Numbered from the stretch's first letter, positions 53,062 to 64,000 are shown. The stretch is DNA of 64,000 bases from Leptodontidium sp. MPI-SDFR-AT-0119 (GCA_020726505.1 JAHLEZ010000020.1:1054001-1118000); one strand, 5' to 3'. Notes: generated by a model from the letters alone, not told the origin. Numbers and translations are program-made.

Positions 53062-53163
53062 TGTTGGAGATAATGGTCGCTTTTGTATTACGTAATCAGG
53101 GGGTAACATACCTCCTGCTGCAGACCTCCATATCTAGCTCTCTAATTCAATATACTTGCAACA
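53062..53163 (+). repeat. Right LTR of the copia element
   Basis: 102 bp identical to the left LTR, preceded by a polypurine tract and followed by the CCGGT target duplication. Confidence 0.95.
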
Positions 53164-53168
53164 CCGGT

Positions 53169-53495
53169 CGCTTTTCCCGGGTGTATATGCTTACATCTGC
53201 GTATGCTTCAACTTGATTCTGCACAGAAGACCGCACTCCCACTCCCTTCCTAGGACGTGTCTCGAGGCATATATTTAAATCTGCATTATATGCCTAAATT
53301 TGAGAACGCAGTACCCTTGCCATCCTCCCGGAGCTCGTCTCGGGGGCATATACTTAAAATTTGCGTATGCCTAAAATTAAGTCTGCACAGAAGGCTGTAC
53401 CCCACCCCATTTCCAGCGCTTGTCTCGGGAGCATATGCTTAAATCTGCGTATGCCTAAAATTGACTCTGCACTGTAAGATCCCCTCACCGTCGCT
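53169..53495. repeat. Palindromic minisatellite, right part
   Basis: Four units of about 80-90 bp, each with GCATATRCTTAAATCTGCG then TATGCCTAAAATTGA and TCTGCACAGAAG. Unit starts are near 53185, 53268, 53345 and 53430. Between units are C-rich stretches (CCACTCCC, CCATTTCC). GGCATA...TATGCC arms let each unit form a hairpin. Confidence 0.75.
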
Positions 53496-54209
53496 TTTTC
53501 GGGGCTTATGCCGGCGGCTGAGCCGAAAGGACTACTGTCACAACCAGATGATAACGTGACATAGTGAAGTAATCTGACGTCTTTACAACACTTCGATGTC
53601 TGCATGTGCTCAAATAATTCTTCTCTTGTACAGTTTTATGACTTTGATAAAGAGGGGCTTGGCGGAGAACATACTCACGTACAGACTTAATTTTAATTAT
53701 ATAATCGCTTGCCAAATCGTCTTCGGGTTTTTATCGCTTGAAAATAATTATGAGCACAGACCACCTGCACTCTTTTAAGCTGACGTCGGAACGGGCCGCC
53801 CGCCTCGCTGCCGAACGGCACCTGAGAAAATGACTAGCAAGAGGAAAGTAACCGAGGAGACAATGTTTCCTTGAATCTTCGCATCGGATGAGATAGATGA
53901 AGAAATCGCCGAGTAACGGGTTTTAGGGCATCATGCAAGATGCATCTGCTTGCGATACGGCCACCAAGTGCTGGGCAATCAGTCTGCGTTCAGAAACAAA
54001 GCACACAGCTTCGTTGCTAGTTCCCCCAAAAACATAGCCCAGGTCTTTCACTAAGTGCTGAAATTGAGTCGAGCCTTGAGTGTCGGATCTGTATAATCCT
54101 CTTATTTGACACATCCACGTACGGTTCGTCCCTCCTGTCTTCTTAGCACTTCATATCTAGATTTGCCCAAGCATCCTCTCACAGCACCCAGTGGTAACAC
54201 ACTTCTGCC
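53496..54209. other. Spacer, no gene seen
   Basis: No recognisable coding sequence. A 63-codon minus-strand frame at 53923-54114 has no family signature. Confidence 0.4.
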
Positions 54210-55118
54210 TCATTTCTCACCACCACCAATGCCTAATCCCCAAATCCTCTGCACCCAACCCCAATAATCCTGCTCCCCACCCTTTCCCTTAAACATCTGG
54301 GCATGCTCAGCGCCCTCAACCAACTTTTTCACAACTCGATACCCCTTCTCCTCCGTAACCTTCGCATGGGCCTCGACATCCCTCCAATCAATCGCCAAGT
54401 CCTCCTTACTATAAATGTACGCCTTCAGACACTTCTCATCAAACAACTCCTTATTGTAAAACGCAAACGTCGGACCCCAAACCAGCTGATGCCAGAAAGA
54501 CTTCGGCATCCAATTGACAACCACAAAAACCACCGACACAACCACATACGTAACAGACATGAACATCAGCCAAGGAAGCAACGGGAGATTCCTCGCAGGC
54601 ACGGTGAGCGCATGAATATCCCTCCTGAATCTAGGAATCCCAGGCGCCGAATCGATTACATGGGATTTAATCTGCAGTGTCTTCCCCGTCGTCGTCTTAT
54701 GCGCGGCAGCGATATTGTACACGCGCTTCGCACCACCGTTGCTCAACGAATGCACGTGCAATCTCTGGGTTGAAGGGTCCTGAGCCAGCAGTGCAGTGAC
54801 AGCCTGCGCGACGTCTTTGCGGCGACGGGCTTCGCTCTCGAACATGAATTGCTTGGTGGTGATGGTGACGAGGATGATGCGTGCGCTGGGGTAGAGACGC
54901 ATGTAGGTTCGCGTGTAATAATCTATGTGTTTTGGGGTGGCGTTCATCCAGGAGCAGAAGAGGATTGTTGTTGGCTCGTAGGGAGAGGGAACTCGGGATG
55001 GTTTTCGAGGCTCGTAGAGTCCGACGATGGGGGAGAGGCGCCTGAACTGTGAGAGAGGTTTTGTTGGTGCTGGCGAGGGGAGAAGAGGTGCTTCTTCGAG
55101 TTCGGTTCTTGAGGGCAT
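54210..55118 (-). CDS. DUF829/TMEM53-like alpha/beta-hydrolase-fold protein
   Basis: Single exon on the minus strand, 302 aa from the ATG at 55118 (the frame is open further upstream but has no ATG there). It shows the family hallmarks: TTILFCSWMNATPKHIDYYT near residue 60, the strand ARIILVTITTK, VHSLSNGGAKRVYNIAAAH (the SNGG nucleophile-elbow-like motif), SHVIDSAPG, a hydrophobic segment (PLLPWLMFMSVTYVVVSVVF, then VVVNW) and a C-terminal EGAEHAQMFK with the conserved His region. TMEM53-like proteins are membrane-associated, of unclear enzymatic role. Here the hydrophobic segment supports membrane association. The upstream minus-strand frame up to 55316 is probably untranslated. Confidence 0.85.
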   Translation of the reverse strand: MPSRTELEEAPLLPSPAPTKPLSQFRRLSPIVGLYEPRKPSRVPSPYEPTTILFCSWMNATPKHIDYYTRTYMRLYPSARIILVTITTKQFMFESEARRRKDVAQAVTALLAQDPSTQRLHVHSLSNGGAKRVYNIAAAHKTTTGKTLQIKSHVIDSAPGIPRFRRDIHALTVPARNLPLLPWLMFMSVTYVVVSVVFVVVNWMPKSFWHQLVWGPTFAFYNKELFDEKCLKAYIYSKEDLAIDWRDVEAHAKVTEEKGYRVVKKLVEGAEHAQMFKGKGGEQDYWGWVQRIWGLGIGGGEK

Positions 55119-55929
55119 GATGGCGGCGAGCAGATTCTGTTGGATGTGCTGGAACTGAAGATTGGCAACTCGAGTACAATGAGGCAATATTTTTCCTATT
55201 CGAAGCCTCGATTTGCTTATTTTTCTTGCCCGCTTGAGTAGAGAGTGGTAAAAGCAAACACGGGAACGGGATCCGCACGCCGAAGGAAAAGGTTGACAGT
55301 TTATGAACAGACACAAAAGAAGGACAAAGTGGTTGTAAGAATACTGGTAGAAGCATCTCTACTTAAGATACACGCATCGTGGACAAAAAAAATCAATGCA
55401 CCCCACACGGGACAACATTGCTCCTCAAACTGCTGGGAGCGGTGATGCCGAGGTTATCGACATCAGAATCCTTATCCCATACTCTCTGCTTGTTACCAAG
55501 AAAGTTCAGGCTCCAAGAGCCTGGCACCCCAGTAATATTCGTAATCTTGACAGCTTGAACTAGGCTCTGAGAGCGAAGAGATGGCTCAACAAATTTGTTT
55601 GTGGATAGGATAGAATAAGCATATTTACGGCCGTACTGGATAGGAGAGGTTGGCAGCTGATACCGAGGTCCTGCACCGCTTCTGCCGAAGCTCGCGCTTG
55701 GATCGCAATGTGCTCTTTTCGATCTTTGACAGATTTAGTGAGAAGTTAGCGAGGGGTTGTTGTCCCATTTCGAAGTAGCTCCAGCAACATCATCACCTCG
55801 ATGCCTGCTTTATTCTATTCCTCCAACGCCCTGTAACGCCTGCAGAACATGGCTTTCGCTCGTAACAACCGTCCAATGATATCAGCAGATTCCAGCGATC
55901 TACTCCGTAACTTCGTACAAGGATAAACT
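55119..55929. other. Spacer before the RIP-mutated repeat
   Basis: No gene recognised. Base composition is normal to about 55850, then turns AT-rich. Confidence 0.4.
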
Positions 55930-56327
55930 ACTTCGTATTCTATTGCGTTCTAAGCACCCGACGCTAGCGTATTAACCGTCAGTAGACTTATAAGAAGAGC
56001 TTACCTTTTTTTAATTATATTTATTACGAATTGTTACGTTGAGTGACACAGAGGCATTAGCCTATAAAATATAGTAAATACTAGGCTTTAAAATGTTTAT
56101 AATATAGAGTAAAGTAGTATTTAATAGTAGAAAAGGTACTTTACTTATTTTTCGCGTCTTTGTAATCGACTACTATTTAATCGAAGTACATTTTAAACCG
56201 AAAGCTAATAATTAATCTTTATTTAGCAAAATCCGACATCTCATTAGCACTAGATAAACTCAAAGCATATTAATCTTTTTACTAATACTTTAAGCTTGCC
56301 ACATTTGTCGTACGGCCGCCAGTCGGA
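55930..56327 (+). repeat. Repeat family R2, copy A, heavily RIP-mutated
   Basis: About 400 bp matching 62981-63356 in order from TATTCTATTG...CTAAGCACCCGACG to GCCAGTCGGA. Compared with the other copy most differences here are T for C or A for G, giving AT-rich DNA such as TAAAATATAGTAAATACTAGG where the other copy has CAGAATGTAGTGAATACCAGG. That is the pattern of RIP. No coding capacity is left. Confidence 0.75.
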
Positions 56328-58161
56328 CTTGTGTCAGCCTATACTATTCCACAAGACCATAGCCACCTTAGCCTAAAACACAAACTTACCCTCCACATCA
56401 CACAAAACGTAGATTGTGTCGAGCAGCGACGACCGAATCTAGATGCCAAGACCGTTCGTCTCCACGACTGAGTTAATTAAATAAAGTGTCAGAAGTGCAA
56501 CTAAGTTGGTACGTTTTAACCTCGCCTTTGCTAAGGTGCTGATTTGCCGAGTTGTCTAAGGTGTATAAAAAGAAATCAGGCCTAGATATCGTAAGGTAAA
56601 CGAATACTAAATCCTAGGAGCCTTAGACTTAACGTGCTTTTATATAAGGAGCTTGCCTTGACGACACTTGTATCTTATAAATTATCGAGAGTAGTTTAGA
56701 GACAAGATCAGACTTAGGACTAGTCGGTCGGCACTAAGTTAAAAGTGATAGGATTTTTATTAATAACGATAAATTTTTGTTGCGCTACTTAAAGCAACGG
56801 CGGTGTTACTGTTTAGATTAACAAGAAGGAGACTCTATTAAGAGTAAGGTATCTTTAATTACGTGTTTCGAAGAGACTGTGCCGACCTGGCTTATAAGTA
56901 TCTCAGTTCTCCACTTCCTAGGCAAGTACTTACATGGCTTATTAGCATTCGGAGCCCGTCGAGGTCTAAACAAAGGTCACTATACCCGACCTCGCACCAG
57001 ACTATGTTTAGAAAAGAAGGTTCGTGGTATACAACCGCCCAAATGCGCCGGTTCTACCGGCCTTTGACGGGCTCGCTTATTCGTTTCCAGTGCCGTCAAG
57101 GAAAGGTTTCTTCGGAACCGGAAAATTGATGTTCCAGCCTCGCTTCACTGTTTACATCCTCAGATTGACCACAATCGAACAATTTCATTGAACCAGAAAC
57201 GGTTTAAAATTAACTGGTCCAACGGCAGCTAGCTTGGGAAAGCGCTTGCGTTCTCAAACGTGGGCAACGCCGACAGCGAGCGGTTCTAGCGATGGGGATC
57301 CCACGCAACCAGCGAGGATGCAGCCATGTTCTTTCGGCGAGTACTGTAAGGCCAACATATCGTGCTTTGCCATTATTCGTCTCGTGCGCTTGGGGGAGAC
57401 GAAGCTTAGTAAATGTGTCATAGAGAAGCTGGGGAGGGTCGACTTTGATGTAGAGGTAGAGGTATTTAAGGTCTTTCTGGCTTGAGCTACTTTAATAACT
57501 AAGTTGTTCGTCGCCTATTGGAGTTTGGCCATGGAAAGTAAGGTTGACAGTCCAGTTGCGGTCAAGATATTGAAGAACAAAGCTCAGTCCCCGTTTCCTA
57601 GGCTCTGTCTCTCTTCCCTCGATTCTTCCATGTAAGTCCTCGGCGTAAGATGAATCTTGCGTAACTCTGAACTTGGCATGTGGGCACGCCGGCGAGAAGA
57701 ACGACTTTTATTGGACTCTTGCGGAGGAGGGATGTCAAGAGAGCTTAGTGCTGGACTTAGATTTTTGGTCGCTGGCCTAGCCTGGCATTACTTATATAAG
57801 CACGTGTTGCATAAATGTTCCTGGGGCATGTGGGCATGTGGGGCGTGTGGGGCTGACAAAAAAGTGTGATAGAGCGAAAACTTGAGAACTGATACCCGGA
57901 GCACTGAGCCGGAGTGCTCAGCTATACCGAGGTGCGATCTGTCTTAATAAAAATAAATACCCCGATCAGTAATCATCACCATGTGTCAAAACACCCATCG
58001 ACCATCAGGTGAGAGATCATCCTCTATCACATCTCCTTTTTGACAGCTTAGGAATTCAATGCAAGCATCTATAACATATTTTTTGGTCTTCTTTTCCCTC
58101 GAACTAAAGTTTCAACGCGATCCTTCATCTGCTACTCACAACATTGTTTTGCTTCCCCAGA
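56328..58161. other. AT-rich degraded repeat DNA, then MFS promoter region
   Basis: AT-rich, stop-dense sequence to about 57100, probably more of the degraded element or its neighbours. Short frames at 56863-57129, 57234-57485 and 57657-57869 have no recognisable domain. A small inverted repeat (GGAGCACTGAGCCGGAGTGCTC) is near 57899. The last 200 bp before 58162 should hold the transporter promoter. Confidence 0.4.
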
Positions 58162-59901
58162 ATGGCTCTGCCAACCCGCGATGCTGCTGAACACAGCAAT
58201 AGCTCGACATTATCTGGGGAGTCAACTGCCGGTCACGAAAACGCTAAGCAGGAAGCAAACAGCTGGGACGACATTGAAGCGCTCAACCAGGCTTCTCTGG
58301 ACATTGTGGAACGGGTGCACACGAAGCAAGCGGAAGGTGGTGATGTAGATTGGGTTTCCAACCCAGAGAATCCATACAACTGGTCGACGGGAAAGAAGAG
58401 TTATCAAGTCCTGACTGTCGCCGTACAGGCGTTGGTGGCGTGAGTACAGAGAGATCCGCTGTCCACACACTAGTAGCTGATACCAATAGGTCTGTTGGCA
58501 CATCCATTATATCCTCGTCCCGCCCCCAGCTTATGGAACATTTCAATGTTTCAAGTACTGTAGCAATCATCCCACTTTCGCTGTATGTGCTTGCCCTAGC
58601 ATTTGGACCTGTGTTGGGAGGACCAGCATCAGAGACTCTCGGGAGATTGCCTGTCTATCTCACCGCAATTCCGCTTGGAGGACTTTTTACAGTTGGAGCC
58701 GGCCTATCTCAAAACTTTGCGAGTCTGTGCATATTACGTTTCCTTGCGGGCTTCGCATTTTCGCCTGCACTTGCGGTCGGTCCGGCCACCATTGCAGATC
58801 TCTTCACCAAAGAGTTCCGAGGCATTCCGTCAATCATCTTCGTCACAACTCCAATGTTGGGCCCTGGTCTTGGGTGAGTTGCATATTATGAACTTGCAAG
58901 AATAATAATTGATTTAATTGTGATAGACCGGTGATTGGCTCGTTCGTAGCTGTCCGTGAAGGCTGGCGTTGGACTCAATGGACCCTTGCATTGATGGCGG
59001 CCTTCTCCTTCCTCATCACTGTGTTTGCGCGCGAAACACACCCTCAAATCCTCATTCGTCGCTCCGCAAAGAACAACCTGCCACTTACTCCTCCAATTCC
59101 CCTCCAAGCCAGACTACGACTTTTCTTCACTGTGTCGCTCCAGCGTCCATTATCTATGCTCTTTACCGAGCCCATCGTTGGCTTCGGCTCCCTTTATGTC
59201 TCCTGCTCCTTTGCAACCTTATTCGCCTTCTTCGCCGCGTTCCCATACACGTTCACCATCACCCACCAATTTTCCACCGAAGAGATTGGGCTCACCTTCC
59301 TCGCCATAGTCATTGGATGTCTACTCGCCGTACCCACAGTTGCGATTTGCGACATACTTCTTTACCGACGCCAAATTCCCAACTTTCCACGTAACGAAGT
59401 CCCGCCAGAGTATCGACTTTATCCAGCGATGGTTGGCGGTATCGGACTCCCAATAGGCCTATTTTGGTTTGCTTGGACGTCAAAGAAGGAGATAAGCTGG
59501 GTCAGCCCGACAGTGGCTGCTATACCGTTCGCCTGGGGCAATCTGTCTGTCTTCATCGGCACAGCAGGTTACGTGGTGGACTCGTATTCACCAATGACGG
59601 CAGCAAGTGCAATGGGTGGAAACGGTTTTGCAAGGTACCTCTTGGGAGCGGCATTTCCACTCTTTACGTTACAAAGTAAGGCTTGTTTTCATTTGCTAAA
59701 CTCGTGGGCATTGATAAAGACTCCACACTACGATCATGGACTAATCTTTGATGTGAAATAGTGTATGAAAATTTAGGCATTGGTTGGGCAACCAGCCTGC
59801 TTGGCTTTATCTCTGTTGCTTTGCTGCCCATTCCCTGGGTATTCTTCAAGTATGGGAAGCATATCCGGGCTATGAGTAAGTACAAGACGGCGAATACTTG
59901 A
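58162..59901 (+). CDS. MFS multidrug-type transporter (DHA1 family)
   Basis: Four exons: 58162-58439, 58490-58873, 58927-59675 and 59762-59901. Introns are 50, 53 and 86 nt with GTGAGT or GTAAGG donors. All phases agree and the product is 516 aa. The N-terminal 80 residues are cytosolic and end in the family's NPENPYNWSTGKKSYQ. Then follow twelve hydrophobic segments. Motif A is seen as GPASETLGRLPVYLTAI, motif C as FVTTPMLGPGLGPVIGSFVA, preceded by ILRFLAGFAFSPALAVGPAT. It is a proton-antiport drug/H+ transporter of the type that exports toxic compounds or polyamines; the substrate is unknown. It looks intact. No biosynthetic genes lie beside it. Confidence 0.9.
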
Positions 59902-62007
59902 GTCAATTGCCTGGATGATAGCATTAAGCCAAGGGCGGAAGCACTGTTTATTGGAAGCCACATGTGAAGTGCATTCCTCAGATTCTCTTTTGTATTTTTG
60001 TTAGATTTTCCGTTCAAAGAGAAGGATAGAGAGTGGTACATACAGAGAGAGGTATAGAGAGATAGAGAGATGGACAAAGAAATTAATAGATAAAAAATAG
60101 AGAGAGAGAGAGAGAGAGAGAGAAGAGAGAGACAGATAATTTTAATGTTACGATTCTCATACTGCACAAGAACAACTGCTTTCAATGTCTAGCCTACGCA
60201 CATCTGCCTGGTCCCAGGCATTTTAAAGGGAAGAAAACAGAAAGCTCACTGTGTAATCCTTCGAAATCTTAGGATACCGTTCCATTACCCAACAATAACA
60301 TCGAATTGTAATTACGACAATCTTCAGAAAGGCAGACGCCAATTTTTTTTTTTTAGCTACCTTGTTTCCATTGCACATATATCATTAGTCTCGTTCTAGG
60401 ACTTGCTCCTGCTATCCCGAGCGGAAGACCGAGCTATCTTATTCTATGAATAGAGGGAGAATGCGCGAAATTCGGGAATGCGAATATGTTTTGAGCCTCG
60501 GAAGGCTTCGCATAGAGTCATCGTGTCTCCCTCAAGAAAGGAATTGAAGATAGATGGTACGTGGGCCAATTCTTTTTTTGAGAGGGACAAGGATTATTTA
60601 GTGGGATTGATTGCATGGCCCTCCGCTCGGTACTAGCCAAAACCAGGATTGAATTGATATGAGGCTTTTAGTAGTCTGCTTTCACAAGGTACGACCCATT
60701 GTCTGCTAGGAGACGTACCTCGGAAACGCCAGAACTCGTAATCAGCGACATGCTAGCGATCTGTGAGGACCTGGCCATGTTATTCACCTTTTATTTTTTT
60801 ATTTTTTTTTATCACTCTCTGCCTCTCCCTGTCTGTGAATCTTGACTTTCCGACATACTTTGATGCACAAGGTCTAAGATATGTGCGTACACAGCTTTCC
60901 TACGCATAAAGTTTGAAAGGAGGCATGATTCGTGGCCACAAAACCTTGAACTGTACTTTTACTCAGCGAATTTTTTCTACCTCTGATGTGCAACCCCGCC
61001 AAATCTTCCACAAACTCTCCTCAAAAGCGAAACATCCTAGGCACTATACCTACTGAGAACGTGAGGGTTTTTGATCCGAAAACCAGACACGGCAGTGTAT
61101 CACTCTTGACCACGAGTCATATCTTAACCGCTTGCTACTCTAGTCTAACATATTAATTGGAGTCCCTGGGCGTGACCTACGACTATATCTTGATGGATGG
61201 CTGGCTGAACGTAGCCATGCATCCAATGATCAACACTGAAGGGCTGTATCGAGTAGGATATCTCTCCATCATCATCTTAGACGGCTCTCGAGTATCCTTC
61301 GCCCCTCCCTCTGAGGACTCCTCAATAGAGTCAATATACTTCCTTGATTCGGCCAAATGGGAACCGCCGTCGACCTCACTTGCCCTCTTGTGCCCAGCCA
61401 TGACCATATCGGGTTTCAGAGCCTCGGCTTTTCTGATGCTTGCAATCCAACCCGCACGCTTTTACTTGGTGTTCGATTCCCCAAGCATCTGATATAGGTC
61501 TCCATATATTACATCCCCCCGGACAAGCAAGCTTGATACACGGAACCCACAAAACAGTTGAGTCGTGCGTGTCAGACCGTCTAACCTCTAACAACCTGTA
61601 AGGAGTGCCCCTCTAGAAGAAATCGTTGCATAGCAGTGGATTTACTAAAATGAAGTGCCTTTCCTGTGTTCAACGAACAGCGCGAGTCGCGACAGCTTTG
61701 ACGCCTGGGAAGCGCCTGGTGAGGTACGGAATATTCTCTATCCAGTCCGCAAGGTCTTTCGTCTGTGCATCCGTGATTGGTGTAAGATTCAATAATTGCT
61801 ATAATAAATCTGAATAGAAGTATACCAAGAGGATGCTGAAATCACGACGAATTCACGACGACGTAACAAGATTTTAGGTAAGGCCAATGGGCATTTATTC
61901 CCATATACTAATGTTTATGTGTATGAGCACTCGGAGCTCTGGTCAACAAGTGATAGACTCACTGCGAAGAAGTCATATTCACGTCGCTGAGAAGTGAACA
62001 TGAGTTT
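59902..62007. other. Gene-poor spacer with microsatellites
   Basis: Contains an AG microsatellite (60099-60123) in a longer GA-rich tract, short T tracts near 60340-60355 and 60780-60810. A plus-strand 111-codon frame at 61157-61492 and minus frames near 61183-61594 show no family signature. Confidence 0.4.
60099..60123. repeat. AG dinucleotide microsatellite
   Basis: Twelve and a half perfect AG units inside a GA-rich stretch (about 60020-60135). It follows the MFS gene. Confidence 0.9.
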
Positions 62008-62571
62008 TCACAACTGGTTTTTCATCCCTGCTGAGGAGAAGTGAATATGAGTCTTCACAACACGCTTGTTATCCCTGTACGCATCTAGGACCTCATTCGC
62101 ATTTTCGGGTGTCAGGCCATTCTTCACGACGAACTTCAATGGCTTAATCTTGCCACTGGCAAGCAAGTCTGGTACGCGCTCCCAGAAAGGATATGCGAGC
62201 TGAGGGTTGAGCTGAGATGATCCCAGAACGTCCTTCACTTCGAACCCTGCCTTTTTCCCGACCACCATACTTTCGTCCACAGGCCCCATTGACACTAGTC
62301 TTGCAAGTTTCCCTTTCGTTGTGCTAGACAAGGCGTTGAGAGCCAGAATCTGGCCCGTGGGGGTGTTGACCACATCAAAGGCATTGTGGATTGATTCCGG
62401 CCACAAGTACCTTAGAGGGTGAGTTAGTATAGCTTATAATATAAACCAAGTTTAGCTGACCTTCAGGAGGACTTGATCTGGTCCGGGCTTAGGCACTAGA
62501 CGGTCTGTGGCGAGTCGAAGAGGCTTTCCAATCTCAGTGACGACAAGCCCTTTTTGAATTTGAGGAACCAT
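62008..62571 (-). pseudogene. Zinc-type alcohol dehydrogenase-like (MDR) gene with internal deletion
   Basis: On the minus strand exon 1 (62571-62461) encodes MVPQIQKGLVVTEIGKPLRL then PGPDQVLLK, the start of a medium-chain reductase. A 50-nt intron (GTCAGC...CTCTAAG) leads to VLVAGINP, the usual next strand. Directly after, in another frame, comes the C-terminus of the same family (AFDVVNTPTGQILALNALSS, VKDVLGSSQLNPQLAYPFWE, LLASGKIKPLKFVVKNGL). About 200 residues, including the Rossmann GxGxxG and most of the catalytic domain, are missing. The last about 45 bp before the stop are a diverged tandem copy (GAAGTGAA.ATGAGT.TTCACAAC twice at 61993-62062). The gene cannot be functional. Confidence 0.75.
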
Positions 62572-62980
62572 GATTGTTGTTTACTTCGATAATTTTGAAC
62601 TTGTATTTAATATTGTAGCAGCAGTGGTCGAGCGGGTCTGGAAGTGCGGAAGCAATTGCCTTATCACGATCCCAACTGGCAGAGAAAGAAGTTAGATACT
62701 GCCTCAGGCTTTGTTATATGTGAGTTTTTTAAGCTCCGTCAGCTGTATTATTCAGCTGGGGCAGTTTTCTGTTCTTAACTCCGCACCGTATTAATAATTT
62801 GCACCACTGAGTGATGCTGGGATAGACCTTGAAGGAAAGGAGCATATAACACTAGTCCAACATTGGGTTTGAAATGTTCAGTCATCAAAGCTCTTTGCCG
62901 TTCGTAGAATGCGTTTCCAATTTTAACCGACTATCACTCCGCCGACATGCCCCCACTTTCTAAACCTGCCGAGAAAGTTT

Positions 62981-63356
62981 ACTTGTATATTCTATTGGGT
63001 TTCTAAGCACCCGACGGCAGCGTATCGACCGTCAATAGACTTATGGGAAGAGCTTGCTTGCTACGTTGAGAGACAAAGAGGCAATCAGCCCACAGAATGT
63101 AGTGAATACCAGGCTCCAAAATGTCCACAACAGAGATTGGAATAGTTATTCATGGTAGAGGAGGTACCACACCCATTCCCCGCTTCTCCGCAATCGACCA
63201 CTATCCAACCGAGGTACATATCAGAACAAAAACTGGTGATTAATCCTCATTTGGCAAATGCTCACTTCTCGTTGGCACCAGAAAAACTTAGAGCACATTA
63301 TTCTGCTCACTGATACTTCAAGCTTGCCACATCTGTCGTAACGGCTGCCGGTCGGA
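62981..63356 (+). repeat. Repeat family R2, copy B, little mutated
   Basis: Same sequence order as 55930-56327 but with C and G kept at most sites, so it is closer to the source element. It includes CAGGCTCCAAAATGTCC and CTTCAAGCTTGCCACATCTG. About 22 bp shorter. No open frame of note and no terminal repeats were found. Confidence 0.75.
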
Positions 63357-64000
63357 TAGTTGTATTGCTCCATTCTTGTGGCACGGAAGGTACAAACGTG
63401 GAGTAGTCCGTGACAGGGACGCTAGGGCTGCCCCTGTTAAAAGTAACAGGAGTAGCCTATCCTCTCCTGTACTAGAGCTATTACCCCAAAAGGTAAATCC
63501 TGCTTTTGTTCTACCAATGAACATTCCAAACGTGGGCTGAATAGTAATCCGAGATCGCGCCTCGTCTTTCACAATTATCCCCACGGACTTCTGATTTCAT
63601 ACAAAGGTGCAGCGGTGAATTATGACCAAACTGAGCAGACACGAACTTCTGCCGCTTGACCCACCAATGTTTACCGCGCATCCATTTAGTTTAACTCGGC
63701 ATCCGTGTCGGGATGGGCGGCAGTTGAATATTCAGTCAAGACGAACCTAATAAGAAGACTGATAAAGTCTGCGACCTTGAAGTGACACAGGTGGAAATTG
63801 CAATAGGTGTCCACTTGACGCCAAAGACCTGCGTTCATCAGACCAGAATGTAAACATTTAAACTCCCGGCCACAGTCATAGTCACTCTAATTTCTTTCTA
63901 TTCTTTCCTGTCATCGCTCACAACCAAAGCTTTACAGCTTACTCTCCATCCCTCCCTTCATACCCTTCGTCAAACTCCCCGCCGCAACAACCTTCCCAGT
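63357..64000. other. Window end, possible promoter of an outside gene
   Basis: No gene recognised. The last 120 bp are pyrimidine-rich on the plus strand (TTTCTTTCTATTCTTTCCTG, CTCTCCATCCCTCCC), as in promoters and 5' UTRs of filamentous fungi, so a plus-strand gene may start beyond the window. Confidence 0.35.

Larger units (their letters stand above)
47467..53163 (+). mobile_element. Complete Ty1/copia LTR retrotransposon
   Basis: A 5697-bp element bounded by two identical 102-bp LTRs and a perfect CCGGT target duplication (47462-47466 and 53164-53168). A leader of 435 bp, gag (48004-49302) and pol (49454-52954) are in order. Just after the left LTR GGTTATGAGCCC occupies the primer-binding-site position. 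TTATGGGGGAG, a polypurine tract, ends right before the right LTR. The domain order protease-integrase-RT-RNase H defines copia. Identical LTRs and open frames indicate a recent insertion that has not been hit by RIP. Confidence 0.95.

Noticed and set aside
53320..53495. CRISPR array
   Set aside because: Repeats are degenerate, palindromic and separated by related C-rich sequence, not unique spacers, and this is a fungal genome.
54303..54773. Plus-strand frame of 156 codons
   Set aside because: Antisense to the DUF829 gene, Arg/Leu-rich without motifs.

Overview
The window is nuclear DNA of a filamentous ascomycete (Pezizomycotina; a leotiomycete is my impression, not something the sequence proves). 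The evidence is the gene style: genes split by 45-60 nt introns with GTAAGT-like donors and CTAAC/CTGAT-like branch points, HET-domain and NLR genes, fungal BTB, PTH11-like and chromodomain families, and AT-rich, stop-riddled repeats typical of repeat-induced point mutation (RIP). It is accessory-type sequence with many mobile elements, pseudogenes and allorecognition-type genes. Splice models were joined by hand: each joined exon keeps frame and the joined proteins carry the expected motifs, but no transcript data were available.

Layout. 0-5 kb: a predicted multi-pass membrane protein and a divergent pair of coiled-coil, low-complexity genes. 5.7-10.6 kb: a graveyard of two BTB/POZ relics, a SET/MYND-protein C-terminus and a frameshifted EST1-type gene. 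11.6-14.9 kb: a small membrane protein, then an unusual gene joining a retropepsin-like domain, an acidic tail and a bromodomain. 14.9-16.5 kb: a RIP-mutated Tc1/mariner element that later received two solo LTRs, each with a perfect 5-bp target duplication.

17.4-21.0 kb holds the most interesting unit. A divergent NB-ARC/TPR NLR gene and a SesA/Helo-like effector gene sit 129 bp apart. The first residues of the NLR and the last residues of the effector share a short Gly/Asn-rich motif like the sigma amyloid motif of fungal NLR signalling pairs, so the NLR probably templates amyloid folding of its partner. Next come an intact pogo/Fot1-type transposase, a BTB gene, a tiny charged protein, an F-box/ankyrin gene, an APH-like kinase gene and a HET-NACHT NLR (to 33.5 kb).

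34-45.5 kb: a chromodomain gene, a 5'-truncated LINE, two MITE-like elements, a secreted-type FAD oxidase gene, a truncated PTH11-like receptor gene and a VIP1/Asp1-type inositol-pyrophosphate kinase that lacks the phosphatase half. 47.5-53.2 kb: a complete Ty1/copia element with identical 102-bp LTRs and a CCGGT target duplication, inserted in a degenerate palindromic minisatellite. 54-64 kb: a DUF829 gene, a heavily RIP-mutated repeat copy, an MFS transporter, an internally deleted MDR-dehydrogenase pseudogene and a nearly unmutated second copy of the same repeat. No tRNA, rRNA or CRISPR was recognised.
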